From positions 11,386,091 through 11,450,090 of the forward strand of contig LS997564.1 of NCBI GenBank assembly GCA_000469685.2: DNA of 64,000 nt, written 5' to 3'. The first letter of the stretch is position 1. Each line of letters opens with the position of its first letter. The notes beneath the pieces were generated by a model. That model made no database searches, was not told where the DNA came from, and saw only the letters and a list, made by a program, of their open reading frames with translations. Both the position numbers and the translations under genes were made by a program. Source of the stretch: Haemonchus contortus. Lineage: Eukaryota > Nematoda > Chromadorea > Rhabditida > Trichostrongylidae. Positions 1 to 12,382 of the stretch are shown in pieces.

Positions 1-3000
1 CGGTGCTCGACGCTGGCCCTCCTTCCCAACTACACTCTTTCACCATGCTCTAGTCAATTCAACGACCGCATCGCAGCCGCTGTGTCTACCGTAGTAGACA
101 TCCTGCGCATCAAATGCGATTCAAAACATTCGAACCCCCTCATGGGGTAAGTTCTTGTGAAAAAACCAATCCGCTGGCCAGGGCAGCATGGCGCTGTGCC
201 ATTACTGGTAGGGGTGGCATCGTAGCCCCATATAGCAAGTTACAGTGCATACTGATGTATATGTAGCACTTTATCTTCCAATAAATTGATTAAAAGGATT
301 ATAAGCGCACGAATGTCGATGTGGGAATCATAGCTAAGATCGGGTTGCTTGCTACTTAGCGCATAAACTCAAGTCATTACAATTAAATGGTGAGTGTATA
401 GGCCTATAAATCACTAATAAATCAAATGATCGGATTAGTTTGACGAGATATCGCAGAAGGAAACGGCAAAAGAACAAACAGCTGTCGTGGCTTCGTAACA
501 ATGGGTGTGAGCACAGCAGGTCTCATTCAGTGTGGGAGAGTCCAGTGAAAGCAAAAACTTCGATGAAAATCTCGTACGAACCAACATGAACCTATACTGA
601 GCAAGAATTTAAAAACTCGTTCCATCTTGGGTGGTGCAAAGAGATTGGAAAGACGTCATGAGACCCGAAAGCCTCCTGTGGTGATTGCGGTAACAGGATC
701 GGGTAGGTGGGTTGAGGTGACATTAGACGAAAATCGATTACCTCGTGAATAATCGACTGGATAGGTACCGGAGAGAATTTTCGATCGAATAACGTCCAAA
801 AGAAGGAACGCCTTGTAGATAAGTCCAAGATAGCTTAACCGCTTGTAATGGTTTATAAAGAATCCGAAAACTGCTAGCACCCCCTACTCTTTTAAAAATT
901 TGGGTAGTTCTATGGTCACAGTTGGGCCCTAACCAATAAGTATGGTCTTTTTAACATTCTGACTTATCCGTTAAACCAGGGCCACTTCAAAAGTATTGCG
1001 ATCTCTACCGAAGTCACGCGTGCATCATAAGTCGAAATGGTCCGCGGCCTTTTGTAAGTACAGTTCAGAACAATTAGATATTGCTAAAAACGATAATGAC
1101 GACATTTGGGTTTAATATAGATTTTATCAGTAAAAATTGTTACAGTAGAGAAAGTAAGAAAGGTCAGACAAAGGTGCTGCTGAGCACAGGGAGCACATGG
1201 AAAAGTACAGAACTGTCAATGAGCCCAGGCCTTCCCACTTACAATTAGCTGCTGTGTGTTTCTGCTGAGTCACCAGAATCAAGTCTAACCGTAAAGGCCG
1301 TCATATGACGCCCCTGTACGTTCAAACAATTTCTGCCTAAAATCATTAGGTGTTTTTTCTTCCCAAGAAGAGTTGTTCTGACAGGTCACCGCATCAACTA
1401 AGTAACGTAGCGCATCCCATTTCAGACGATCATTTCTGTGTTTTACAATTTTAGCGATCTACTCTCAAATACTCAGCATTTGGCTCACTTCGCTCACTTT
1501 CACCCTCAGCTGAAGCGTGGGAATCGTGCGACGTCCCACTCAATTCGCTCACTATAGGCGGCGTTTCTTAGCTAGATGTCTCACCTCACGGTATGTCGGT
1601 CGAGTCCAACGTCCTACATCCCAGAACAGGATCGCACCTTGATCGCGATGCCACTCTAAGAAACTCCTATATACGATGATGGCTGTGGGTGCAAAGAAAC
1701 GTGTTTCATACTTCTCGAAAGCCTCTCTGATACATTTTGACAAACCTGTAGAGTTGGGGACGGTTAAAGTCGATTTGGAATATTTCTGACACTTTTTTTG
1801 CAGACTACTATATACGTTTCAGATTTGTCTAAGTGAGTGGGTATGAATTTAGATAGTTGTATGACGGTTTAGGTCTATAACATTACGTTCGAACACTTCC
1901 AGACTGATTGGTTTCTTTGTTTGGCAGGTGAGTGGTTTCTTTTATCAGTTCCCTTATCACGTCGACTATGAGGGACAGGAGCATTCCTTAGGCGGACTCA
2001 TGTACAGGCAAACATACACCGATGCGCCAAACTCCGCAAGTAGGGTCAGAGTAGCATTCGCTACTTACTAGAGAGTAGCTGGTTACTTTTATAATTATAA
2101 TAAGCTTTGCAATTTTGAATAATTATAGCTACAGCACAGAAGTCAGGAACGTTGGCACTCATGCCAAGGAATCGAGATTGAAACATTGTGTGATTTCAGA
2201 GAACATTGAGCAAAGGCAGTTAGTTTCGATGGGACGAATGAAGACGGTTCTGACGCCTGCGAATCAGTAAACTACGGGGCGAAAGTTTATACACGTATCA
2301 ATGTAATAATCACTTTAGGCTCCTTTAAATCTCGTTCTGGGAATTTTGCACGCCAACTTACAACTACATGCACAGATGCAAATTCAGACCAGACATGCGA
2401 AGGCCAGCTAAACTTATATCAGACCGTTACGGCAAGGCCAGTTGGATTCCTCTCCTAGTAACTGACCGTTTTTCTTTATCACATCCCTCCGTAGAACCAC
2501 TACTAAGTACGTAGATATTCGTCAATCTGCCAGACAACAGACGTAGGAAATACTTTAATGCATGTTTTACTATTCCATTATGCACCCCTAAAGTGAAGAG
2601 TCATGTGGGACAACTTGAACGCCCACTAAGAAGTCCTGCTTCGAAACTCGACGGGACTCGATATCACTCGACCGGATAAAGGGAAAAGTCGCAGTACATG
2701 TGCACGCCAACCTCTCACTGAGACCAGAAATCGCATTGATTTCATTAAAATCTGAAAATTCCAACAACTACATTGATTAAAACCTGAAACTTCCAACATT
2801 TACATTGAAAGGAGCTACTTCACGATTGAATTAACAGAAAATCCAGAAAGATCCAGAAAATAAATGAATATCGGTGGTGGAGTTGGACAAAATGGCACAA
2901 CCGCTTTTACTGGCGCCGTTTGTGGAGTGCAGCCCGTAGACTGCGGTCACTGCGCTATTGTGACGGCCCAGAAAAAAATTGCTTCCTTACCGTCGATTTC

Positions 3001-3560
3001 TATCTGTCTGAATGGGGAAATGAGTAGTTCGTTGTGAGAACGATAAAAGGGTCAAAATTACAGTATGCAAAGGAAACAATTGATGGGCAATCCCTCCAAT
3101 TTTAAACCAGGCGAGCTGGAGTAGGAGCAAAAGCGGGCCAAGTTAGAATCTTCTAGATACTCTCGGAACTATTTGTCAAAGCGAGAAAGTTGCCGATTCT
3201 TGTTCGTTACAATTTATGGTCAGACTTTCTACATATTGTATAAGGAAGACTCTCGAAGCAGTAGAATGGTGATAACTACAATTTTTACGCAATTTTTTAA
3301 TAGGTGAGTTCGTGTAATCTAATGTCCGTAGCTGTTATTGGAGAAATCGCACAAGAATCGCAGCTTATAGACGTCGGAGAGAGTCTGACGTGAGAAAGGG
3401 AACGGAGATAAAACCAAGAACGATCTACGTTTATTTACATGAATGAGAAATAAGCCCAGAAAGCAAGTACTTGGAAGCGGAGGGCATTCCTGATGAAGGG
3501 CTGACGTCAAACTTTGAATTCAAACAATTAACCGAGCTTGATCGTTAAGTTTTTAGTGTC
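1..3560. other. Intergenic, no gene seen
   Basis: AT-rich sequence with only short open frames lacking splice-site context or recognisable motifs. No tRNA, snRNA or terminal-repeat structure was seen on either strand. Confidence 0.5.
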
Positions 3561-3697
3561 CACGTTCCGACATTTTCTAGCTATAGCTATTTATGGCCCA
3601 TTTACGCATTTGATGCATTCCCAGCAATCTGTCTAGCCTCCGCCCGTCTCTAGGTCGTTAGGCGCGAGCTACGTTCGTCGATCAACCCGTGAATGAT

Positions 3698-3705
3698 ACG
3701 GCACA
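3698..3705 (+). promoter_or_regulatory. PSE-like element of the U1 gene at 3740
   Basis: ACGGCACA lies exactly 42 to 35 bases before the first U1 base. It belongs to class A, in which the preceding bases read CCCGTGAATGAT. The position and the ten-fold conservation suggest the proximal element read by SNAPc in Pol II snRNA genes; no TATA box is seen. Confidence 0.75.
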
Positions 3706-3739
3706 CTAGCTGACATAGCGACCACCCACGACGGCTCAT

Positions 3740-3900
3740 AAACTTACCTGGCTGGGAGGTTCTCGCGATCAACAAGGCGGGACCTCCATGGAGAGGCCTG
3801 CGCATTGCACTTTAGCCCAGGCTGACCTGTGTGGCAGCTCCGAATTGGGGTTCGCCAACAGCTAAATTTTTGTGTGAGGGGCTGCGTTCGCGCGGCCCTG
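3740..3900 (+). ncRNA. U1 spliceosomal snRNA (class A)
   Basis: 161 nt. U1 snRNA pairs with 5' splice sites at the start of splicing. The transcript begins AAACTTACCTGGCTGGG, whose ACTTACCT is complementary to the AG|GTAAGT donor. It then shows the stem-loop I segment around TCGCGATCAACAAGGCGG (U1-70K site), the stem-loop II loop ATTGCACTTTAG (U1A site), an Sm-site-like AAATTTTTG, and a closing stem GGGGCTGCGTTCGCGCGGCCCTG split across a GC-rich hairpin. All parts lie in canonical order and the length matches U1. Class A is marked by GGGAGGTTCTCGCG. The upstream PSE-like element sits at the fixed distance. No defect is seen, so it is probably functional, but expression cannot be judged. Confidence 0.93.
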
Positions 3901-5039
3901 CCAAGGACGAAAAATAGGAAAATCATGCAAGAAGTTCCGTTCGGTGGCTGCCTGCCTGCAGGGTTGTGCTTGGCAATCAGAGGCATAGCGTTCCCATGTG
4001 TTTTTTATTTTCGAAAGATTTCCTTCCATTCTAGCTGTTAAATATTCAGTAGACCAATAGCTTACATTCCATATTTTGAAAAGAAATTCAGGGGAGTACC
4101 GCTGAAGGCCATTTTCTCAACCCATAGCAAGCTCTTCCGAGGCACACCTTTTCACGCAGTTGCGCCCAGTGGGTCCGAGTGGCTTTCGCATTAGTCCGAC
4201 CTAATGGTGATGAAGATAAGGGCACTTAAATTATTTAACAACTTCATTTAGCCAAGTGGTTATGAAAACTCTTTGAAATGGGAAATAAAACAAGTTATTT
4301 AAGCATACGAAAAAAGTCATTAACAAAATTAGAGCAGATCGAAGACAGGGCGCATCCTTGAGTTGATTGCCTGTCTGGTAAGCGGTATGATATACGGACA
4401 GATAGAAAGACTTCTGAGTCATTTTACATAATGTTATTAATTTGCATCTTACAGCGCGTGCATTTCATATTTATCGATTTTCTTTCGTTTATTTACCGAG
4501 TATGTTTTGTAGGATTATTTATCCATGAAAATGTTTGAGGCGAAACAGAAGTCATAAGGAGCCACCATTAAAACAACTGTGTGCAGGCATAAACATTTTA
4601 AAAAAATAACAAAGTAATAGATAACGGAGTGAAATCCAGCTGACTGGCATAAGCACCAGTTGTGTATTTTCTACCTTCTTTCCCGGTTTTGCGAGACAGT
4701 ACCCGGGCAGGTTACAAGGAAATGTTACTAGTGACTTGGATGGGAATGATCACAGAAGATTTTATTGACAGTGTATTATTTTCGTAACATGACCCTGTCG
4801 CTCTCCTGGTGACCGCTCATGGGATGCCAGTACGGGAATTACCTTGTTGACTAGTTCCTGCTGAATCGCCTCAGAATCTATATGCTCCCCATTTATGGCG
4901 ATCCACCGGTGACGTTCCAAGACATGAAAACTACAAGTGTGCTGAAGTGCAAACGTGCTGGCACACGTCGATTTCATTGTTTTGCCGTCTGCACCTCTCA
5001 AAGCGAAGTAAAGTGCAACCACCTTAACTTGCTTAATAT

Positions 5040-5047
5040 ACGGCACA
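5040..5047 (+). promoter_or_regulatory. PSE-like element of the U1 gene at 5082
   Basis: ACGGCACA at -42 to -35. It is class B, preceded by AACTTGCTTAATAT, which is close to the sequence before the 11760 copy. Confidence 0.75.
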
Positions 5048-5081
5048 ATTTCACATTCCTTCCATTCAGGCGGTGGCTCAT

Positions 5082-5241
5082 AAACTTACCTGGCTGGGGG
5101 GATCTCGCGATCAGGAAGGCGGGACCCCCGTGGTGAGGCCCCACATTGCACTTTAGTGGAGGCTGACCCGCGTGGCAGCCTCGAGGTGAGGTTAGCCAAC
5201 GGCTAAATTTTTGCGTGTGGGGCTGCGTTCGCGCGGCCCTG
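5082..5241 (+). ncRNA. U1 spliceosomal snRNA (class B)
   Basis: 160 nt. It begins AAACTTACCTGGCTGGGG and carries GATCAGGAAGGCGG (stem-loop I), ATTGCACTTTAGTGG (stem-loop II), the Sm-like AAATTTTTG, and the 3' stem ending GCGCGGCCCTG. Class B differs from class A by GGGGGGATCTCGCG and by a more GC-paired second stem. About 100 bp of upstream sequence is also shared with the 11760 copy, so the duplicated unit included its promoter. No damage is visible. Confidence 0.93.
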
Positions 5242-6928
5242 TTAAGAACTGTGGTGTGGTTTGGGAGAGGGGTCTGGTCTCGCTGATATGAGATAGTCAA
5301 TCGCGCACAGACAGGCGGGTGGACTCAGAGATAGGGCCATGTGCTTGGAGCCATTTCATCCCATTTTCGTACGGATTTCTTGAAGACGGATCCATGCATG
5401 CGTCTATAGTTTTCGGTACTATCCATTTCGATTGGGAGCTTATTTATTGCGAGCAACCCTTGACTACCCCTTCAGTCCAATGCAATGTTTTGGCATTCGG
5501 GTGACTCACTTGCCGGAGTGGTCCGCAGTTGCATCTTACAGACAGGCTCCTTCTAATGCGGTACATCACCAATCATTGGCAGTCGCAGTGAGCTCCAACC
5601 TCATGGCCGATCAAACTACAGTTGAATATCATGTCAAGTGCTGTAATATAAGCGGACCTTATTTCTCTGACCGTAACGACGTTGGGCAGACTGATAGGTT
5701 TCAGGTGAAAGGGAGCTTTACAAGCGAATTTAAGGGGTCTTCTGCTTTAGGTGCTCGTCAATGTGTTCTGTTCTTTTTTTTAGTACAAACATCAAACAGT
5801 ACAACAAAACCACATTAGGTACATCAATACTGCTGTCTCTGCACTGTCGTAAGGGCATTCGATAGGTCGATCATATTACTGCCGAAGTTGGTGACTACGA
5901 CATCTTGCTGGAAACTCGCAAAAGAAAAGAAGATCCCAGCTACACTTTGTTTTGACATAGAACTGTCCGTTCATTTTTGGTCTAGCTTGTCCAGCTTATT
6001 TTCCGAACCAACAAACAGAAACTTTTCAAAAATCGAGCTATGTTTCGATAGACGCACTGTCAGTCTATCCTTGTCACCGGAAATTTTGTTGAGCCGATAA
6101 GAGAGGAGTATCCAAGTTTATCTTCATAACAGCCAGCTCAAATCAGGAACTGAGATGACGTTCTGTTCGTTCAGCACATCATTGTTTGAATAAAATAAAA
6201 GGCAAGAATTGGCCAATTGTAAGACGATAGGGAATTGAAAGCTACATGCCGTAATTATTCTCGGAACATGCGACAGCAGAGGCTACGACGGTTTAGCTGT
6301 CCTCATCCGCACGCACTAGGCCATCCCATCGATCCCAACAAAAGCAACACAGCCTGAATTGGGTATTTGGGTGCTGGAAGATGCTCTAACAACGGCATTG
6401 CTTAACGCCAACATCGAACTATGACGGGGATGAGCTGTAAACGTTCAGTATGAATTCAGAAGACAGCAACGAACGGAAAAGTAGCAAGGTGAAAAACCAC
6501 CCGAGCTCGTCATTCTGACTAACACCATCCGCACTAACTATCAATCTTAGATGCTCCTCATTTGCAGTGTACTTTCCGTAGTCACCTGAGTGGACAGCTT
6601 CATGATAAGATTGAACATTCCACTGTCAATTTAAGGCGTCGATGTTGATGAATGGTGTCAGTATTATTCCGAAGTCTGTAGGTGATCGGAACACGGCTTC
6701 ATGCTCCTTTCAGTAAAAGGAGAGTTGCCGACTTTCGGAGGTTCTACTGAAAGCCGTCCTCTGAGACCTTCCTTCCCTTTACGGGTTTGCAGGAAGATTC
6801 CGTGGTCAACTTTGAACAGTAATACAATCGACCCGTCGAATGTCTCTACGATGGTACAATCAGTGTAGAGTTCATACAGTCAAATTGTAACTGGTGGTAT
6901 ACCTATTAGACCAAACCCAGACTTCTGC

Positions 6929-7089
6929 CAGGGCCGCGCGAACGCAGCCCCACACGCAAAAATTTAGCCGTTGGCAGACCTCACCTCGAGGTTGCCACGC
7001 AGGTCAGCCTTCACTAAAGTGCAATGCGAGGGCCTCACCACGGGGGTCCCGCCTTCCTGATCGCGAGATCCCCCCAGCCAGGTAAGTTT
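6929..7089 (-). ncRNA. U1 spliceosomal snRNA (class B)
   Basis: 161 nt read on the minus strand, starting AAACTTACCTGGCTGGGG and ending GCGCGGCCCTG. The loops GATCAGGAAGG and ATTGCACTTTAG and the Sm-like AAATTTTTG are all present. It runs opposite to the two preceding copies. The promoter region is class B and is moderately diverged from that of the 5082 copy. Confidence 0.92.
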
Positions 7090-7123
7090 ATGAATCGTCG
7101 GCAGAGTAGAGGGCACGAAGAAG

Positions 7124-7131
7124 CGTGCCGT
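7124..7131 (-). promoter_or_regulatory. PSE-like element of the U1 gene at 6929-7089
   Basis: ACGGCACG on the minus strand at -42 to -35 from the U1 start. It is preceded by GCTTAACAT (class B). Confidence 0.75.
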
Positions 7132-8433
7132 ATGTTAAGCAAGCAAAGCCGCTGGACTTTGTTTCGTTTCAAGAGGCGCAGATGAGAAAAGTTCAATTGC
7201 ACTTTTAGTACGCCCTCATGTTAATGTTCCTTGCGAGGCCACTTCAAGGCAGTTTTCGCTGAGATAATGTCCATTGTGGTTCCATGATTCTTGTTCTTGT
7301 GAGTGCAGGTATTCTTTTGCAACATGTGAATATGATTCCTTGGATATCGGTTCTCCGTTCAAGTATCCCATCAGGACCAATCGATGCTCTCATTAGGACT
7401 CTATAACGGGATGCAACTCTTGCTTTTCTAGCCAGTTCACACAGACACTGAGCTAGCATGAAGCTTTCTGTCAAGAAGCGAAATTCGATGGTCTCCTCGT
7501 AGTGGAGGAGTGCTTGTCGGATTAAATTTATGGAGTGAGTATGATCCTCGATATCAAGTTGGGTGTCCCCCCTTACGGTATAGCCGATTAGGTATGCCCA
7601 GCCTGTGGGCAAGGTGAGATGGTTCACATTCTTCAACACGCGAAGTAGCGATGCAGTTGGTTTTGGGTACACTGAGGGGTTCCAAAGGAGATGAGGAAGC
7701 GTTGTTATGGAACACTACATAACTGGAGTACCGCGTGCCTCTAAATGTGTAATGTGTGGGCCAAGGGTCTGGGTCTGAGTGTTGCAGGAACGGTTAATTC
7801 AATAAAAGTAATACTTACAAGTGAAAGAAAGAAACGTTAGAGACTATGACCTTCCTGAACTAGTAATATAATGTAAGGGGTTGCTAGTATCGGGAAGTAG
7901 TTGCCGGTACTCTTGCTCATTTTTAGTGCTAATGAGTAGGATAGGCGAGGGAAAGCCTCTCGATGAGCTGCGTCATTTTTTTCCTGATCGTTGCTGCAGG
8001 ATGGGGTTTCGCGTTGTCTTAGGTGCCTCATAGTAGTGCAGATCGCCTACCCAGCCTGTGGGTGAGGTTGGCGAGATCGAACCTCTTGTCTTTTACGGTG
8101 CATCGATTTTCAATGTCACCAACTGTGCCGATATGGTTTGACCTAGATGTAATAAGCTGAAGTGGATAACATCATGCTAGAACCACCAAACGGTACTATT
8201 CTTCTAGGGCGGTTCTTTACCTCTGTGAAGAATACTGGGGAGGAAGACTTATTTCATCAGCAAGTTAAGTCACTGATTATCGTACAGAAAACATCCTTCA
8301 TCTACAGCTATCATAAGATCAACAAAAACAGATAGCTGTTTCTTCTCTGATCGGAGCAGTACAGGCTTTACCTTCACACGAATCCCACCTTAGTCCATTT
8401 CATGCACTTTCCCTTCGTTGCTTGATCCCTTGA

Positions 8434-8593
8434 CAGGGCCGCGCGAACGCAGCCCCTCACACAAAAATTTAGCTGTTGGCGAACCCCAATTCGGAGCTGC
8501 CACACAGGTCAGCCAATGCGAAAGTGCAATGCAAGGCCTCACCATGAAGGTCCCGCCTTGTTGATCGCGAGAACCTCCCAGCCAGGTAAGTTT
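8434..8593 (-). ncRNA. U1 spliceosomal snRNA (class A)
   Basis: 160 nt on the minus strand. The 5' end AAACTTACCTGGCTGGG, stem-loop I with GATCAACAAGGCGGG, the U1A loop ATTGCACTTT, the Sm-like AAATTTTTG and the 3' stem ending GCGCGGCCCTG are intact. A change in stem II (TTCGCATTGGC replacing the usual TAGCCCAGGC) may weaken that helix; I did not fold it. Confidence 0.9.
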
Positions 8594-8627
8594 ATGAGAC
8601 GTCGTGGGTGGCCGCCACATCAGCTCA

Positions 8628-8635
8628 GGCGCCGT
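8628..8635 (-). promoter_or_regulatory. PSE-like element of the U1 gene at 8434-8593
   Basis: ACGGCGCC on the minus strand at -42 to -35, with two changes from the consensus. The class A upstream run CCCGTGAATGAT is kept. Confidence 0.65.
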
Positions 8636-9560
8636 ATCATTCACGGGTTGATCGACGATTGTAGCTCACAACAAGAGACTCAGAGATGGGACGAGGCTAG
8701 GCAGATTGCGCTGGGAGCTGCAGCAGCCGTTGCCACATAATTAACGATGGGTCTTCCCATGCCACTGCAGAATTGGGGCGCACACAAACTTCGGCAAGCC
8801 TTGGAAACCTGTCTTTTTGTCGCAATATCAAAAGGTTCCGGAAAATCGATTTCACCATGAAATGCCTCACCTACTCCACCTTTCTAAAAAAGTAGTAGCA
8901 TTGTAGTAGCATTTAAGAGCTAACACGATTTTTGAAAGGCGGCCCACATAATGATGGCTCGTCCAATAGAAGTAACGTATTTTTTGTCGTCGTAAGAAGA
9001 TTCTTGGCTTTAGCATGGATACGGGGATTTGATACCTCGTCTATTTTCACGTTTACTCATTTCTCCTTGCGACTACATCTGTTCATGATGATGGTAACTT
9101 TTGCAATCCACAGTGACCCTTTTATTTTCAAAATACAAAACAATAAGTTACTATGCGAGCATCCTCACTGTGCAAAAGTGAAAACCACCTCGTGAGGTAA
9201 AAAAGGGAATGGCACGAAGTTTCAGCGATTCTTCATCAACGGTCGGTTTCCTACCGTTGGCAAATTTTCGGTAGCACACCCTTTGTATGAGAGACTGCGG
9301 AAAAATTTCCTTTTTTTCCCAATTCTTTCTATCATGGATGACATTGACGCCGACCAAGATCAAAGGATACTCCCTTGATTTTCTTTGCGAAATGTGAGCT
9401 CCCTGTCTCCTAAACATTTAACACCTAAAATGAAGGCAAATCCTTCAAAAACGAAGAAACATATAGGACCGCTATGCCACGGATTCTAAAACTCAATACT
9501 GCAAGAAAGCAGCCACCGAAAGGATCCTCTTTCACCATTTTCCCACATTTTCGTCCTTAG

Positions 9561-9721
9561 CAGGTCCGCGCGAACGCAGCCCCTCACACAAAAATTTAGC
9601 TGTTGGCGAACCCCAATTCGGAGCTGCCACACAGGTCAGCCTGGGCTAAAGTGCAATGCGCAGGCCTCTCCATGGAGGTCCCGCCTTGTTGATCGCGAGA
9701 ACCTCCCAGCCAGGTAAGTTT
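9561..9721 (-). ncRNA. U1 spliceosomal snRNA (class A)
   Basis: 161 nt on the minus strand. All landmark segments are present: ACTTACCT at the 5' end, GATCAACAAGG, ATTGCACTTTAG and AAATTTTTG. One change is visible in the 3' stem (GCGCGGACCTG instead of GCGCGGCCCTG), which would break one pair of the terminal helix. The body is otherwise nearly identical to the 3740 copy. Confidence 0.88.
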
Positions 9722-9755
9722 ACGAGCCGTCGTGGGTGGCCGCTATGCCAGCCCG

Positions 9756-9763
9756 TGTGGCGT
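9756..9763 (-). promoter_or_regulatory. PSE-like element of the U1 gene at 9561-9721
   Basis: ACGCCACA on the minus strand at -42 to -35, one change from the consensus, with class A upstream sequence. Confidence 0.7.
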
Positions 9764-10317
9764 ATCATTCACGGGTCGATCGCCGAATGTAGCTCGCGCC
9801 TAACGACTCAGAGATAGATGAAGGTTAGACAGATGGCGCAGCGGATGCCACCAGCGTAAGGACGAACCGGAAAGGAGCAGGGAAGGTTAGAAAAAGGAAA
9901 CAGACCGTGCGGTACTATTTTATCACATAATAGGAAATTTAACTCCCTGTTATTTCCCAATGAAGATCTTCACTCGGAACTCTGAACAATTCATGATTTT
10001 GAAAAGGCACCATTATTTGAGTTCCAGATGTGCTAGCTTCCTGTCTTTCGTAGGCAACGTTACTGGGAAGTTACTGAAGCATTGAGTAATAATCTGTTCC
10101 CAAATACTGAAGCACAGTCCTACCCAGCTTTTCATCCATCCCTCTACATATTCAATATACATATATTTCGGTACTGATATCCTCGTCTGAACCAGCTATA
10201 GACAATTTTTTCCTGCGTCATATATGTACTACCGATCGGCCTAATAATCTTTGGCTACATGATAATTTTTAATGCTTACATAAAACCCGAAAAAAGGAAA
10301 AAAATGTAAGGAAGATC

Positions 10318-10890
10318 GCGGTCGTTATGTGCAAAATCATCTTCGCGAACGACATTATGCTTATAACACTGAACATCAAGCAGGCAGAGCTAATGCTTGC
10401 CGAATTCGACAATGCTTGTAGAAAGGTCGGCTCGAAACTGAACTCAACGAAGACGATGTTCATGTGAAACGGATGGGTACCTGATGCTGCCATGCTAAGC
10501 AGAACGAATATCTCTGAAAACTGCAGCTTCCAAGCTCCAGAACGTCCCAGCCAGAAATCTGTATCTAGGTAGGGACGTCATGATGAACGAACGAGCTCAG
10601 GAGCTGAGCAGAAGGAAACACTCCGCGTGGGGAGCATATAAGAATATCGAGGGAGTAGTGAAGACTACAAAGAATTCCGATTCCGCGCTCACTTTTCAAC
10701 ACTGCGGTCCTACTTTGTTTCGATAGCCGACTTCCTCACGAGAGCTCTGGACGGAAAGAATGCTGAACCTCGTAACCCTCATGCGAGGACGGTTCCCTGG
10801 GCCCCTCTGGCTCGCGACAAGGACGTACGCGGAAGTTGCTGGCGCCCGCTCGAATAAATCGACATCAGCGGGCCAATAGGTGATTCAGGT
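10318..10890 (+). mobile_element. RTE retrotransposon 3' fragment, broken
   Basis: The sequence aligns by eye to the 3' fifth of the intact RTE element at 18595-21992. It starts at the segment encoding the reverse-transcriptase FADD box, where the box is damaged (GCAGACGACATCGTT has become GCGAACGACATTATG). A stop interrupts the region after ACGATGTTCATG, and a large block between the VYLG region and the C-terminal region is missing. The end carries the family tail AGGTGATTCAG, here duplicated. It is a dead, 5'-truncated copy. Confidence 0.85.
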
Positions 10891-11717
10891 GATTCAGCCA
10901 TCGAGTGGCCAGCCGATGTCGGTAGATGCGCACGCTGTGGTTCATTTGGCAGCTAATAGTTCTCCGAAAGGGAATCAATCCCAAATTCAATTTCTGGACC
11001 GTGCGTGGGGAAAAGCCCGACATATAATAATTACGGTAGCACCGATCCTGTCAAACCTGCGAATGTCAGGAAACCATGGGTGGTCAGAAAAGTGTGCAGG
11101 CAGTTTCAAAAGAAGTTCTTCAACATCACCCCTTTATTTAGCAAAGTTGGAGCTCCTCAAGGTTTGTACGGAAATATGTATAGAGCGTGCTACACAATTC
11201 ATTGATAGACCATATACTCATTCAAATGTTTCCGCAAATCCAAGTGAAATCCGAGTACTTGGTGAACCTCAGGAAAGTTGCTAAGGTCAACCATTCCTTA
11301 GCGTTTTCCGCAGATTCCTCGGTCAAGTACCTTCGACGCTAACATATTTACCTTTGAAGTGTAAGAGTCACGTTTGAAGGCCACTGTACTCATGAACCTA
11401 TCTGTAGAAGCGATTCTTCATGTTCTCTACCTCAAACGTACTTTAACGGCTCCAGAAAGGAACGAAGCGCCCGTAGACTGTCTTCGCAATTGTTGACAAA
11501 AGTGGTACCCCATTGTATTCGTCTTGGGAGCAAACTACCTGAATCCTCTCTGGGACGCTCAACAATCCCATTCGAAAGTCTGCACGAACTGAAGCCAAAG
11601 TACTCGTATATGAACCTTTCCTTGTGAAAACTGGTTAGCACACGTCGATTTTCATGTTTTCGCCGTCTGTGTCTCTCAGAGCGAAACAACGTGCAACAAT
11701 TTGAACTTGCTGAACAT

Positions 11718-11725
11718 ACGACACA
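11718..11725 (+). promoter_or_regulatory. PSE-like element of the U1 gene at 11760
   Basis: ACGACACA at -42 to -35, one change from the consensus. It is preceded by the class B run AACTTGCTGAACAT. Confidence 0.72.
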
Positions 11726-11759
11726 ATTTCAAATTCCTTCCACCCAGGCGGCAGCTCAT

Positions 11760-11918
11760 AAACTTACCTGGCTGGGGGGATCTCGCGATCAGGAAGGCGG
11801 GACCCCCGTGGTGAGGCCCCACATTGCACTTTAGTGGAGGCTGACCTGCGTGGCAGCCTCGGGTGAGGTTAGTCAACGGCTAAATTTTTGCGTGTGGGGC
11901 TGCGTTCGCGTGGCCCTG
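11760..11918 (+). ncRNA. U1 spliceosomal snRNA (class B)
   Basis: 159 nt. It begins AAACTTACCTGGCTGGGG and carries the U1-70K loop, the U1A loop ATTGCACTTTAGTGG and the Sm-like AAATTTTTG. The 3' stem reads GCGTGGCCCTG, where the T can still pair as G-U. One base is missing in the TCGAGG run. Together with about 100 bp of upstream DNA it is the closest relative of the 5082 copy. Confidence 0.9.
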
Positions 11919-12044
11919 TTAAGAAGCAGTTTGCTGAGGGTGGAGGAGTGGGGTTTATGTGAGTGCGGCGGTGTCTGATCTGCTCCTCATCGAAATTCGG
12001 CCACTAACCACGCACACCGGACACATCTACCCAAAACTGTCAAC

Positions 12045-12310
12045 TTCATGGTGGTGCAGTGGCAATTGGGGCATTATCTCACACGCATGGTCACGGGTTC
12101 GAATCCGGTATCGGCATCCACTTAAGCCAACCAAGCCATCCATTTTCCTGGGAGGATAAAAGCGCCGACTTTTACATTGCCTGGCCACCGCAAGTCATCA
12201 TTGTATGGGCCACATACGCATTCAACACGACACTACGCTTTTGAATGGAAGTCGAATGCGGGGCCATTTTTTGGACGGGATTGATTAACGTCAAAAACTT
12301 TATACCTTGA
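12045..12310 (+). repeat. tRNA-derived SINE, near full length
   Basis: The head has a perfect Pol III A box (TGGTGCAGTGG, 12052-12062) and B box (GGTTCGAATCC, 12096-12106) at tRNA-like spacing. The body then reads GGATAAAAGCGCC and GGCCACCGCAAGTCATCATTG, and the tail reads GGGATTGATTAACGTCAA. The same order of blocks occurs in the copies near 31.1, 40.7 and 55.0 kb on the other strand, which defines the family. Confidence 0.85.
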
Positions 12311-12382
12311 TGTAAAGAGCTGTGAAAATAAAACAACAAAAAAGTACCAAAATCAAAGAGGCGCACAGCCATCCTCTATTGA

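Noticed and set aside
5432..5818. 128-codon plus-strand open frame
   Set aside because: No family recognised, no initiation or splice context, and composition not convincing.
7244..7672. 142-codon minus-strand open frame
   Set aside because: No recognisable motif and no splice context or neighbouring exon. It is the longest such frame in the left part but can occur by chance.
10880..11284. 134-codon plus-strand open frame after the RTE fragment
   Set aside because: It begins inside the RTE tail repeat and has no recognisable domain.
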